NCBI GenBank assembly: GCA_025936205.1
Contig: JAICTU010000069.1
Coordinates: 1-24,863 of the forward strand
Reading direction: 5' to 3'
Length of the DNA stretch: 24,863 nucleotides
From: Polyangiaceae bacterium
GTDB lineage: Bacteria > Myxococcota > Polyangia > Polyangiales > Polyangiaceae
This document shows, piece after piece, positions 1-7,578 of the stretch (position 1 is its first letter; each line of letters begins with the position of its first letter). Under the pieces are notes generated by a model. The model saw only the letters and a list, made by a program, of their open reading frames with translations, was not told the origin of the DNA and did no database searches. The translations under genes were made by a program, and so were the position numbers.

Positions 1-1
1 C

Positions 2-610
2 GCGCAGCCGGGCGAGCGCGTGCTCGACGCCTGCGCGGGACACGGACAGAAGTCGGCCCTGCTCGCCGAGCGCATCGGCCCTACCGGTCGCCTGTGGGTC
101 AACGACCTCGTGCCCCGCAAGCTGGAGCGGCTGAGTCAGGAGTTCCGGCGCCTGGGGTTGCCGCCGCCCGAGTGCCGGAGCGTGGACCTCGCGGCGTCTG
201 CAGGCGATTTGCCGGCCGACATGCAGCGCGTGCTGGTGGATGCACCCTGTACCGGGACGGGCACCTTGCGCCGGCGGCCGGAGATCGCCAACCGCCTTTC
301 CGAGGGCGATCCGCGGCGCATCGCCGAGCAAGCTCTCAAACTCCTGTGCAACGCCGCGAGCCTCGTGCAACCGGGCGGACACATCCTGTTCGTGGTCTGT
401 AGCGTACTGCGGGCCGAGTGCGAAGACGTGGTGGAACGGGCTCTGCACGGCGGGCACACCCCGCACCCTGGGCACGTGCTCGAACCGCTCCCGTTCGAGG
501 CTCCGGAGGCTCAGCGCGTCGCGGGCCCTGGCGCATGGCAGTGTCGGCTATTGCCCCAGATCCACGGTACGGATGCGTACTATGTCGCCAGTTTTCGCCG
601 CCGCGCGTGA
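2..610 (+). CDS. rsmB: 16S rRNA (cytosine-C5) methyltransferase, RsmB/NOP2/Sun family (3' part only)
   Basis: This is the C-terminal part of an S-adenosylmethionine-dependent rRNA m5C methyltransferase. The frame is open to the window edge: the residues AQPGER precede the GTG at 20, so the real start lies outside and the GTG is internal. Visible motifs are the SAM-binding motif I (VLDACAGHGQKS), motif IV with the release cysteine (VDAPCTGTGTLRRRPEI), motif VI with the expected nucleophilic cysteine (LFVVCSVLRAE, where the family usually has a TCS context), and a typical C-terminal strand (LLPQIHGTDAYYVASF). The family enzyme acts on 16S rRNA in the cytosol (C967 in E. coli). The usual N-terminal NusB-like domain would be upstream and cannot be seen. 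The family is clear; RsmB rather than another NOP2/Sun paralogue is an inference. The next gene starts 52 bases downstream on the same strand. Confidence 0.88.
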   Translation, partial: AQPGERVLDACAGHGQKSALLAERIGPTGRLWVNDLVPRKLERLSQEFRRLGLPPPECRSVDLAASAGDLPADMQRVLVDAPCTGTGTLRRRPEIANRLSEGDPRRIAEQALKLLCNAASLVQPGGHILFVVCSVLRAECEDVVERALHGGHTPHPGHVLEPLPFEAPEAQRVAGPGAWQCRLLPQIHGTDAYYVASFRRRA

Positions 611-662
611 TCGCTGACGAGGGCCTCTGGCCAGCGCGTCGCGGCCGACTTAAGGTGTGCTC

Positions 663-2750
663 ATGCTCGATTATCTCCGCGACGGAGCCGAAAAAACGAC
701 TGCGGGGACACCCCGCACCCCGAATCCGCTCCTGAACCTGCGCTTCAACATTCCTTTCGAGTCGCTGGAACCGGCGCACGTCGAGCCGGCCGTGCACGCG
801 CTGCTGGAGAGAGGCCGCAGCAACATCGAGGCGATCGAAGCGGACAGCTCGCCGCCCACCTACGCCAACACGCTCGGGCGGCTCGACAACGCCACTGAAG
901 ACCTCGAAGTGGCGATGACCGTCGTGGGTCACCTCGAGAGCGTGATGACCTCCGCGGAGCTGCGCGACGTGTACAACCGCGTGCGCCCCGAAGTGAGCGC
1001 CTTCTACGCCGGCATCCCGCTGCGCCCGGCGCTGTGGGAGCGCTTGAAAGCCTTCGGCCTGACCGCGGAAGCCGCGGCGCTGAAAGGCCCGCGCGCCCGC
1101 TTCCTGCACAAGACCCTGGAACAATTCCGGCGCGAAGGCGCAGACCTGACCAAGCCCGATAAAGAGCGCCTGGAGGCGATCAGCCGCGAGCTCTCCGAGC
1201 TCACCTCGCGCTTCGCCCAGAACGTCGTCGCTTCCAACGCCAGCTACGAGCTGATCGTCAAAGAAGAGTCGCGCCTCGCCGGACTACCCGACGCGGCCAA
1301 GCAACGCGCGCGCGAAGACGCCAAGGCCCACAACCAGGAGGGCTACCGCTTCACGCTGCAGGCGCCGAGCTACATCCCGATGCTCACCTACTGCGACGAC
1401 GCCGAGCTGCGTCGCGAGCTCTACATGGCCTCCGAGTGCCGCGCCACCACCGGCGAGCACGCCAACCCACCGCTCATCTCGAAGATCCTCGAGCTGCGCA
1501 AAGAGCAAGCGAAGCTGCTCGGCTTCCAGAACTTCGCGGACCTGGTGCTCGCTGACCGCATGGCAAAGAAAGGTGAAGTCGCGCGCCGCTTCGTCGACGA
1601 CCTGAGCGCCCGCTGCCACGCCCCGTTCGAAGCAGAGAAAAAGGCGCTGCTCGAGTTCCGCCGCAAGCTCGAAGGTGCAAACGCCCCCGAGCTCGAGCGC
1701 TGGGACCTCAGCTACTACGCAGAGAAACAGCGCCAGGCCCTGTACGACTTCGACTCCGAGCAACTGCGCCCCTACTTCCCGCTCGATCGCGTCGTGGGCG
1801 GCCTGTTCGAGACCGCGCACCGCCTGTACGGCGTCGAGGTCCGTCCCAATGATGAGCTCGGCCGCTGGCACCCCGACGTGCGCGCCTACGACATGTTCGA
1901 CGAAGCCGGCGTCAAGCTCGCCTCCTTCTACACCGACTTCTTCCCCCGCGAGAGCAAGCGCGACGGCGCCTGGATGAACTGCCTGATCTCCGGCGTGGCC
2001 GCACCGGGGGCTTCGCCCGTGCACCTCGGCCTGATCTGCGCCAACGTCACGCCCGCGGCGCCGGGCCTGCCCTCACTGCTCTCCCACGGCGAAGTCGAGA
2101 CCCTGTTCCACGAGTTCGGCCACCTGTTGCACCTGTGCCTGAGCAAAGTCGAAGTCCGGCACCAGGTCGGCACCAACGTCGCCTGGGACTTCGTCGAGCT
2201 GCCCTCCCAGATCATGGAAAACTGGTGCTGGGAGAAAGAGGCACTCTCCCTCTTCGCCCGCCACCACGAGACGGGCGACGCGATCCCGGACGAGCTGCTC
2301 GCCAAGATGCAACGCGCCCGCACCTACCGTGAAGCCACGGCCATGACCCGCCAGCTCGGCTTCGCCACGCTCGACCTCGCGCTCCACGTCGAATACCAAC
2401 CCGAGCGCGACGGCGACGTTCTCAGCTACGCGCGCCGCGTGGCCCAGCGCTTCGCCCCCGCGAAGCTCGCGGACAACCACGCCATGATCGCCTCCTTCAG
2501 CCACCTTTTCTCGAGCTCTGTGGGCTACGCCGCCGGCTACTACTCCTACAAGTGGGCCGAAGTTCTCGACGCCGACGCCTTCACCCGCTTCAAGCGCGAA
2601 GGCGTCTACAACCGCACCGTGGGCGAAGCCTTCCGTCGCTCCGTCCTCGAACGCGGTGACAGCGCCGACCCCATGGAGCTCTACACCCAGTTCATGGGCC
2701 GCGAACCCTCCCTCGACGCCCTCATGCAACGCGCCGGCCTCGCCGCCTGA
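663..2750 (+). CDS. M3 family zinc oligopeptidase (oligopeptidase A / thimet-like)
   Basis: A 695-residue cytosolic metallopeptidase that degrades short peptides; there is no signal peptide. The zinc site is complete: HEFGH at about residues 483-487 and the third ligand Glu at about 512 in FVELPSQIMENW, 25 residues after the second His as in thimet oligopeptidase. The preceding LLSHGEVETLF and the C-terminal GYAAGYYSYKWAEVLDADAF are typical of M3A enzymes, as is the length (about 680 in OpdA and Dcp). I chose ATG 663, which has AAGG at 652-655 seven bases upstream; an in-frame GTG at 657 is an alternative adding two residues. OpdA-like and Dcp-like specificity cannot be separated with certainty, but the LLSHGEV context is closer to OpdA. 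It may be co-transcribed with the rRNA methyltransferase upstream. Confidence 0.93.
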   Translation: MLDYLRDGAEKTTAGTPRTPNPLLNLRFNIPFESLEPAHVEPAVHALLERGRSNIEAIEADSSPPTYANTLGRLDNATEDLEVAMTVVGHLESVMTSAELRDVYNRVRPEVSAFYAGIPLRPALWERLKAFGLTAEAAALKGPRARFLHKTLEQFRREGADLTKPDKERLEAISRELSELTSRFAQNVVASNASYELIVKEESRLAGLPDAAKQRAREDAKAHNQEGYRFTLQAPSYIPMLTYCDDAELRRELYMASECRATTGEHANPPLISKILELRKEQAKLLGFQNFADLVLADRMAKKGEVARRFVDDLSARCHAPFEAEKKALLEFRRKLEGANAPELERWDLSYYAEKQRQALYDFDSEQLRPYFPLDRVVGGLFETAHRLYGVEVRPNDELGRWHPDVRAYDMFDEAGVKLASFYTDFFPRESKRDGAWMNCLISGVAAPGASPVHLGLICANVTPAAPGLPSLLSHGEVETLFHEFGHLLHLCLSKVEVRHQVGTNVAWDFVELPSQIMENWCWEKEALSLFARHHETGDAIPDELLAKMQRARTYREATAMTRQLGFATLDLALHVEYQPERDGDVLSYARRVAQRFAPAKLADNHAMIASFSHLFSSSVGYAAGYYSYKWAEVLDADAFTRFKREGVYNRTVGEAFRRSVLERGDSADPMELYTQFMGREPSLDALMQRAGLAA

Positions 2751-2788
2751 ACGCGGCACGGGCCACTTCACAACTTCCAGAGAAGGAG

Positions 2789-2818
2789 GTGGGCCGGGCC
2801 TCAACCCCACGGCCCCAC
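2789..2818 (+). terminator. Candidate terminator hairpin after the M3 peptidase
   Basis: The arm GTGGGCCG (2789-2796) pairs with CGGCCCCAC (2810-2818) apart from one extra C, with a loop of about 13 bases. It lies about 40 bases after the peptidase stop. There is no T-run, so it may act only as a 3'-end stabiliser or not at all. Confidence 0.35.
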
Positions 2819-2866
2819 CATCCACCTCGGGACGCTGTCGACCTGCGCTTCCGCGGACCGACGCCG

Positions 2867-2886
2867 TATCCGCGATGTCGCGGATA
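2867..2886. repeat. 20-bp dyad symmetry (TATCCGCGA-TG-TCGCGGATA)
   Basis: Two perfect 9-base arms (2867-2875 and 2878-2886) are separated by TG. It could be an operator for a dimeric regulator or a short hairpin. It stands alone in the gap, 454 bases before the MNIO gene, and is unlike the repeats at 3040-3187. Confidence 0.5.
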
Positions 2887-3039
2887 AATACCCCTCTACG
2901 GCTCAACGACCCATCGAGACGCGCCCACCCGAGCGGAGCCGGGCCTACGCGACCTCGCTCCGCACGGCTGCCCTGCGCGCACTCGTTTTCAGGTTCCCAA
3001 GGGTCCCAAGGGAACTCGCGGGGCGTCGATGGCGCGAAG

Positions 3040-3187
3040 TGAGGTTTCGCGGAGAACGAAGGGGGGTGTTGGAGGGGCGATGTGAGGTTTCCCGGGGAAC
3101 CGGCGGGCCTTGGCTCTGCGAAATGAGGTTTCGCGGGGAACGAAGGGGGGTGTTGGACGGGCGATTTGAGGTTTCCATGGAAACCTC
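3040..3187. repeat. Array of four quasi-palindromic repeats with ~42-base spacing
   Basis: The core TGAGGTTTC followed by a purine-rich half containing GAAC or AAAC begins at 3040, 3083, 3124 and 3167 (steps of 43, 41 and 43 bases). Copies 1 and 3, and copies 2 and 4, are pairs 84 bases apart, and the sequence between 1-2 and 3-4 is almost identical. Copy 4 sits in a perfect 20-base palindrome, GAGGTTTCCATGGAAACCTC, at 3168-3187. Copy 2 (GGTTTCCCGGGGAACC) is nearly palindromic. The unit structure is seen directly; the function is unknown. It may be a dispersed genomic repeat family or an array of binding sites. Confidence 0.75.
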
Positions 3188-3339
3188 GTTTTGTGCACGC
3201 GGAGGGGTAGCTCCGAGGGGCGGCGGCGCCTGTAAGGGCGGGCAGCCGGGCGCTGCCACGCCGAGCTCGCCCGTTGGGGGAGCGGAAAATCTCCTGAATC
3301 AGCTCGGGGTGAGCACCTGGTCACGGGTAGGTTTCACGT

Positions 3340-5028
3340 ATGCGGCGCTTTCTCGGGCACGGTGTGGGGCTGCGGGTCCCTCACTACGAGCGCGCGTTGG
3401 CGGGGGGCCTCGATGTGGATTGGATCGAGGTCGTCAGCGAGAATTTTTTCGGTGGGGGAGGGCGGCCGCGTGCGGTGCTGGAGAGTGTACGACGCGAGCT
3501 GCCGCTGGTGTTTCATGGCGTGTCGCTGGGGATTGGTTCCGTTGAGCCGCCAGCCGCGCGTTACCTCGAGCAGTTGAAGGAGCTGGTCGATCGCTATGAG
3601 CCGGCTTGGGTGAGCGATCATTTGTGTTGGGGTCATGTCGGAGGCGTGTTTGCGCACGACCTGTTGCCCCTGCCGTATACGGAGCAGGCGCTGGCGCTGG
3701 TGGTCGAGCAGCTCGCGCGCGTGCAGGAGGTCCTGCAGCGGCCGTTGTTGCTGGAGAATGTGTCGAGCTATGTGGGGTTTACGCAGAGTGAGTTGACGGA
3801 GTGGGAGTTTCTGTCGGCGGTAGCGCAGCGGTCGGGCTGTTTGATCTTGCTCGATTTGAACAACATACTGGTGAGCGCACACAATCATGGCTTCTCGCCG
3901 GAGCAGTATCTGGCGGGAGTGCCCGCCGAGCACGTGCAGCAGTTGCATCTCGCGAATCACAGCACGCGCGCGACGCACAAGTTGGATGATCATCGCGGGC
4001 CAGTGCCGGAGCAGGTGTGGCAGCTGGCGGAGGCGGCGTGGCGGCGGTTCGGACCCGTCTCGTCCTCGGTGGAGTGGGATGAAGAGGTGCCCAGCTGGGA
4101 AACATTGCGCGCGGAGCAGCGGGAAGCCGCGCGGCGGGCGGCCTCCGCAACCGCAGAGACCGCGCCTGGCGGGGCCTCCCGCTGCTCGGCGCGGGCTCTT
4201 TCAGCGCCGGACGTGGCAGCGCGCGGGAGTCTACGGGCGGTGCAGGAGCTGTTCTTGGACGCCATTCGCTTTCCCACCGGGGTAGCGGGCTTCCTGGAGT
4301 CGGGCGGAGACGTGCGGCGCCGAGCCATCCATCAAACGTTTGAGAGCAGCGAGGGGTTCGCTGCCGTCGAGCGCCTGGAGGTGTACGCGAGCTCGTATTT
4401 TTACCGGCTGCTCGGGGTGCTGCGCGAGCTGTTTCCGCGGTTGCAGTTTCTCTGCGGTGAGCTGGGGTTTCACAATCTGGTGACCGACTATGTGCTGGCG
4501 TGTCCGTCGCGCGATCCGGATTTGCGCAGGTTGGGGGACGCTTTGCCCGATTTTCTGCGTCGGCAGGGCGCGAGCGCGCTGTGGGTCGAGGCGGCGTCGC
4601 TGGAGCTGGCCCTGAATCGCGCGTTGGATGCGCCCGACGCCGCGCCATTGCGCGAAGGCGAGCTGAGCCCGATTCCGCCCGAGCGCTGGCCGGAGCTGCG
4701 CTTTGCGTGGACGGCGGCGACGCGTGCGCTTTCGGCCCGCTGCGATCTGGAGGGACTCGAGCGTTGCTACCTCGCGCAAGAGCGGCGAGCAGCGCTCGAC
4801 CTGAAGCCCGGTGAGGAACGAGTGGTAGTGGTGGGCCGCCGTGGGCACGCGACGTATTTTCGCGCTCTCGGCAGCGCTGAGGCGCTGGCGTTTCAAGCGC
4901 TCTGGCAGGGCGAGAGCTTTGCGGTCGCCTGCGCACGGCTGGCCGCCGCGGGCGAGCAGCCGGCAGAGCTCGTGCCGTCGCTGCGGCGCTGGCTCGCCGA
5001 CGGCATGATCGCTTCCATCCATCGCTAG
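3340..5028 (+). CDS. MNIO (DUF692, MbnB/BufB-like) enzyme fused to a DUF2063/HvfC-like partner domain
   Basis: A 562-residue, probably cytosolic protein. Residues about 1-260 are a DUF692 TIM barrel of the multinuclear non-heme iron oxidase family, which oxidatively modifies cysteines in ribosomal peptides. Likely metal ligands are in place: His59 (VFHG), Asp93/His94 (SDHLCWGH), Glu139 (LLLENVSSY), Asp172 and His181 (DLNNILVSAHNHG), His203 (LHLANHS), Asp216/His218 (LDDHRG) and Glu245 (SVEWDEE). An Ala/Arg-rich linker (about 260-295) leads to a DUF2063-type domain (about 296-562; VERLEVYASSYFYRLLGVLRE, FP, LG, F motifs), normally a separate partner subunit (HvfC/BufC-like) that helps recruit the substrate peptide. 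ATG 3340 starts directly with the conserved GVGLR strand. No DUF2282/bufferin or other Cys-rich precursor lies next to it. The S9 peptidase 33 bases downstream is probably co-transcribed. Substrate unknown. Confidence 0.88.
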   Translation: MRRFLGHGVGLRVPHYERALAGGLDVDWIEVVSENFFGGGGRPRAVLESVRRELPLVFHGVSLGIGSVEPPAARYLEQLKELVDRYEPAWVSDHLCWGHVGGVFAHDLLPLPYTEQALALVVEQLARVQEVLQRPLLLENVSSYVGFTQSELTEWEFLSAVAQRSGCLILLDLNNILVSAHNHGFSPEQYLAGVPAEHVQQLHLANHSTRATHKLDDHRGPVPEQVWQLAEAAWRRFGPVSSSVEWDEEVPSWETLRAEQREAARRAASATAETAPGGASRCSARALSAPDVAARGSLRAVQELFLDAIRFPTGVAGFLESGGDVRRRAIHQTFESSEGFAAVERLEVYASSYFYRLLGVLRELFPRLQFLCGELGFHNLVTDYVLACPSRDPDLRRLGDALPDFLRRQGASALWVEAASLELALNRALDAPDAAPLREGELSPIPPERWPELRFAWTAATRALSARCDLEGLERCYLAQERRAALDLKPGEERVVVVGRRGHATYFRALGSAEALAFQALWQGESFAVACARLAAAGEQPAELVPSLRRWLADGMIASIHR

Positions 5029-5061
5029 CGCGCCGCGAGGCGTCGGGTTACGCCGGCGAAC

Positions 5062-7056
5062 ATGACTCGCGATGTCCTGTTTGACGCGACGGCATTGACC
5101 CGCCTGCGTCGCGTCAGCTCCGCCAGCCCCTCTCCCTGCGGCCGCTACCTGGCGCTGTCGGTACAGCGTCTGGACGCCGATGAGTCGGCGTACGTGTCCG
5201 ATCTGTGGCGGGTGTCGATCGAGGAGCCCAGCGCGCCGGCGTTGCAGCTCACGCGCGGCGCGTCCAAGGATTCGGCGCCGCAGTATCGTTGTGATGGGGC
5301 GCTGGCGTTTCTGAGCAATCGCAATCCGCGCGATGGGAAGGCGGAGGAAGGGGACGAGGAGCGGCAGCAGGTGTGGCTGTTGCCGGCGGATGGAGGTGAG
5401 CCGGTGCCGATCACGGATGAGCCGCTCGGGGTGAGCGCGTTTCGTTTCGCCCAGGGGGTCCCCGAGTTGTTCGTGATCGCGGACGTGTTGCCCGGTGTGG
5501 CACACGCCGATCAGCGCAAGCGCGCCGCGGAGTTGAAGAAGCACGGGCCGTCGGCGTTGCATTTCGATCGTATGCCGGTGCGCTTCTGGGATCGCTGGCT
5601 GGCGCGCCCGGCGCCGCATGTGATCTCCTTCCGGGGGGGCGAGCGGCGGGACCTGACGCCCGATGCCGACCGCGAGCATCGAGAGGCCGAGTGGGACGTG
5701 TCGGCGGACGGGAATCTGGTGGCGGTGACGCGCGTGCGCGGCATCGCCGATGACGGCGTGACCGACAGCTCGCTGCTGGTGATCGACGTGGTCTCGGGAG
5801 AGGCGCACGAGCTGGGCAGGTACGAGCAGAGCGCGAGTGAGACGCCGGTGTTTTCTCCGGATGGGAGCCTCATTGTCTGTGTGCGCACGGACCGTCAAAA
5901 CGGGCAGCTGCCACACCCGCGGTTGTGGCTGTATCCCGCCCGTACACCGGAGCATCCGGGTCGCTTGCTGACGCAATGGGAGCCGTGGCCGACGCCGTGC
6001 TGCTGGACGCCGGACGGGCGCGGCGTGCTGGTGACCGCGGACGTGCAGGGCGAGGTGCCGGTGCAGCGCGTCGACGTGGAGACGGGGGAGGTGTCGCGCA
6101 TCACTTCCAGCGCTTGTGGCGGCACGCATGCTTCGCTGCAGATCTCGCGGGACGCGGTCGTCGGGCTCCGGCATCGCACCAGTCACCCTCCGGAGCCGTT
6201 CCGCGTGCCGCTGTCCGGCGGCGATGCGCAATTGCTCGCGCGGCTGAGCGGATTTGACGGCGCGCTGTTCGAGCAGGTGGCGCGGCTCGAATCGTTCGAG
6301 GTCGCGGCTCCCGACGGCGGCAGCGTGCAGTCGTTTCTGCTCACTCCGCGCTCGGCAGGTCCGCATCCGCTCTTGCTGTGGGTGCACGGTGGGCCGATGA
6401 ATCAATGGGCGGACGGCTGGCACTGGCGCTGGAACCCGCTGGTGGCAGTCGCTGCCGGCTACGCGCTGCTGTTACCCAACCCGCGCGGTTCGACGGGCTT
6501 CGGGCAGGCGTTCACCGCCGGCATCTGGAACAATCAGTGGGGCAGCGCGTGTTACCGAGATCTGATGGCCGTCACGGATGCCGTGTGTGCTCGAGCAGAC
6601 ATCGATGCTCGACGCACCGCGGCCATGGGCGGCTCCTTCGGCGGCTACATGACGAACTGGATCGCAGGCAACACCGAGCGCTTCGCGTGCCTCGTGACGC
6701 ATGCCGGCATCTATGACTTTCGGGCGTTTCACGGCGTGACAGACCATCCCGGTTGGTTTGCGCTGGGTCAGGGAGGACCACCGGAAGCGGATCCAGCGAG
6801 CTTCGGGCGCTTCTCTCCGCAGGGGCAGCTCTCGAACTGGCGTACGCCGACGCTGGTGGTGCACGGCGAGAAGGATTATCGCGTGCCGATCAGCGAAGCC
6901 CTGCTGCTGTTCGAGGCGCTGCAGCGCCGCGGGGTGACGTCGGAGCTGCTGGTCTTTCCGGATGAAAATCACTGGATTCAGCGGCCGCGCAATACCCGCC
7001 ACTGGTATGAGGCCTGCTTGGGCTTTCTCGCGCGGCATCTCGGCGTTCCGTCCTGA
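5062..7056 (+). CDS. S9 family serine peptidase (prolyl oligopeptidase / acylaminoacyl-peptidase type)
   Basis: A 664-residue peptidase with an N-terminal beta-propeller that gates the active site (residues about 1-400; repeated strands such as FSPDGSLIVCV and WTPDGRGVLVTA) and a C-terminal alpha/beta-hydrolase domain. Visible active-site elements are the oxyanion segment LLLWVHGGPMNQW, nucleophile Ser525 in GGSFGGYM, Asp605 in VHGEKDYRVP and His637 in DENHWI, so the triad is complete. There is no signal peptide, so it is likely cytosolic. It resembles S9C dipeptidyl aminopeptidase/acylaminoacyl peptidases, which remove short or acylated N-terminal units from peptides. It follows the MNIO fusion by 33 bases with no terminator, so an operon is likely. 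Exact specificity cannot be read from the sequence. Confidence 0.92.
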   Translation: MTRDVLFDATALTRLRRVSSASPSPCGRYLALSVQRLDADESAYVSDLWRVSIEEPSAPALQLTRGASKDSAPQYRCDGALAFLSNRNPRDGKAEEGDEERQQVWLLPADGGEPVPITDEPLGVSAFRFAQGVPELFVIADVLPGVAHADQRKRAAELKKHGPSALHFDRMPVRFWDRWLARPAPHVISFRGGERRDLTPDADREHREAEWDVSADGNLVAVTRVRGIADDGVTDSSLLVIDVVSGEAHELGRYEQSASETPVFSPDGSLIVCVRTDRQNGQLPHPRLWLYPARTPEHPGRLLTQWEPWPTPCCWTPDGRGVLVTADVQGEVPVQRVDVETGEVSRITSSACGGTHASLQISRDAVVGLRHRTSHPPEPFRVPLSGGDAQLLARLSGFDGALFEQVARLESFEVAAPDGGSVQSFLLTPRSAGPHPLLLWVHGGPMNQWADGWHWRWNPLVAVAAGYALLLPNPRGSTGFGQAFTAGIWNNQWGSACYRDLMAVTDAVCARADIDARRTAAMGGSFGGYMTNWIAGNTERFACLVTHAGIYDFRAFHGVTDHPGWFALGQGGPPEADPASFGRFSPQGQLSNWRTPTLVVHGEKDYRVPISEALLLFEALQRRGVTSELLVFPDENHWIQRPRNTRHWYEACLGFLARHLGVPS

Positions 7057-7095
7057 GATGCTTCATCCCGTTAGCGAACCGCGCTGATCCCTGGA

Positions 7096-7130
7096 GGTAA
7101 CGCCAGCGGCCTGTCGCAATTGGCGTCACC
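7096..7130 (+). terminator. Hairpin after the S9 peptidase (possible terminator)
   Basis: GGTAACGCCA (7096-7105) and TGGCGTCACC (7121-7130) pair at 9 of 10 positions around a 15-base loop. There is no T-run. It sits 40 bases past the stop codon. The inner arms resemble those of the hairpin at the other end of the kinase gene (10089-10114). Confidence 0.35.
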
Positions 7131-7393
7131 TGCGCAGGACAGCGTTAGGGGCTGCCGTCTGATTTTGAGGACACTCGTTCCACTGTCACGGCTTGCGAGA
7201 ACGCGGCGCAGGGTTGCGGAGATCCGTCAGCGCCGGCCGCGTCACGAGTTGCAGCAGATGGAACACTACGGGACAGCGGGTGCCGCGCACATCTCCGTAC
7301 GCCATTTTTACGCATGTTGAATGCGGTTTCAGCGCGATCCCTGCCTTCGCGGGGTATGGCGTTGCATGGAAAAGAGTGAGTTAGCCCGAGTTC

Positions 7394-7422
7394 TTGACGA
7401 AGAGTGGTGCTAGGATCACACT
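7394..7422 (+). promoter_or_regulatory. Candidate promoter for the kinase gene
   Basis: Two readings overlap. One is TTGACG (7394-7399) with 17 bases to CACACT (7417-7422), a good -35 but poor -10. The other is an extended -10, TGCTAGGAT, ending at 7416 (TG-N-TAGGAT, four of six matches to TATAAT) with no clear -35. Either would give a leader of roughly 150 bases. The assignment rests on consensus matching only. Confidence 0.3.
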
Positions 7423-7578
7423 GGCTGGTTGCTTCTTAACGCTGCTTCCATGTCAGCTTGTCGGTGCTTCTACTGAAAAGCGCGTGGAGGTGGGAAACAT
7501 CCCACATTCTGGGTTTCAGCCAGGGTGGAGGCCGCAGCGGTGGCCCGAGGGTTGCTTTCCCCGCCGGAGCGCTCCCAC

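Larger units (their letters stand above)
2751..3339. other. 589-base intergenic region with hairpins and a repeat array
   Basis: No convincing gene is present. The left half holds a GC-rich hairpin soon after the peptidase stop and a separate dyad at 2867-2886. The right half holds an array of quasi-palindromes (3040-3187). Open frames cross the array on both strands only because the repeat lacks stop codons in those frames; their translations are low-complexity and repetitive and do not look like proteins. The MNIO gene begins at the right edge with only a weak purine-rich ribosome binding site (TAGG around 3328-3331). Confidence 0.6.
7057..7578. other. 522-base intergenic region upstream of the kinase
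   Basis: It contains a weak hairpin (7096-7130) after the S9 peptidase and a candidate promoter near 7394-7422. Two short plus-strand frames between 7120 and 7384 have no ribosome binding site, no recognisable domain and Arg-rich shadow-like composition; I do not call them genes. The region has lower GC content and fewer long open frames than its neighbours, consistent with genuine regulatory DNA. Confidence 0.55.

Noticed and set aside
2781..2791. A perfect Shine-Dalgarno-like sequence (AGAAGGAGGTG)
   Set aside because: No start codon follows at a workable distance; the next bases form a GC-rich hairpin.
3040..3187. Possible CRISPR array
   Set aside because: Only four copies, each a near-palindrome, and the intervening sequences are themselves repeated rather than unique; no cas genes are nearby.
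3039..3545. A 168-codon plus-strand frame with 28-residue repeats and cysteines, considered as a repeat-type RiPP precursor for the MNIO enzyme
   Set aside because: It runs 206 bases into the MNIO gene in another frame, has no ribosome binding site, and is open on both strands as expected for a DNA-level repeat. The 84-base unit gives the protein repeat automatically.
4231..6423. A 730-codon minus-strand frame antisense to the MNIO and S9 genes
   Set aside because: Low-complexity Arg/His/Gln-rich translation with no motif; both plus-strand genes are clearly real.
7120..7384. Two short plus-strand open frames in the gap before the kinase
   Set aside because: No ribosome binding site, no recognisable domain, Arg-rich shadow-like composition, and they overlap each other in different frames.
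7424..7435. A sigma-54-like element (TGGCTGGTTGCT)
   Set aside because: The GG and GC elements are too close together to fit the -24/-12 spacing.
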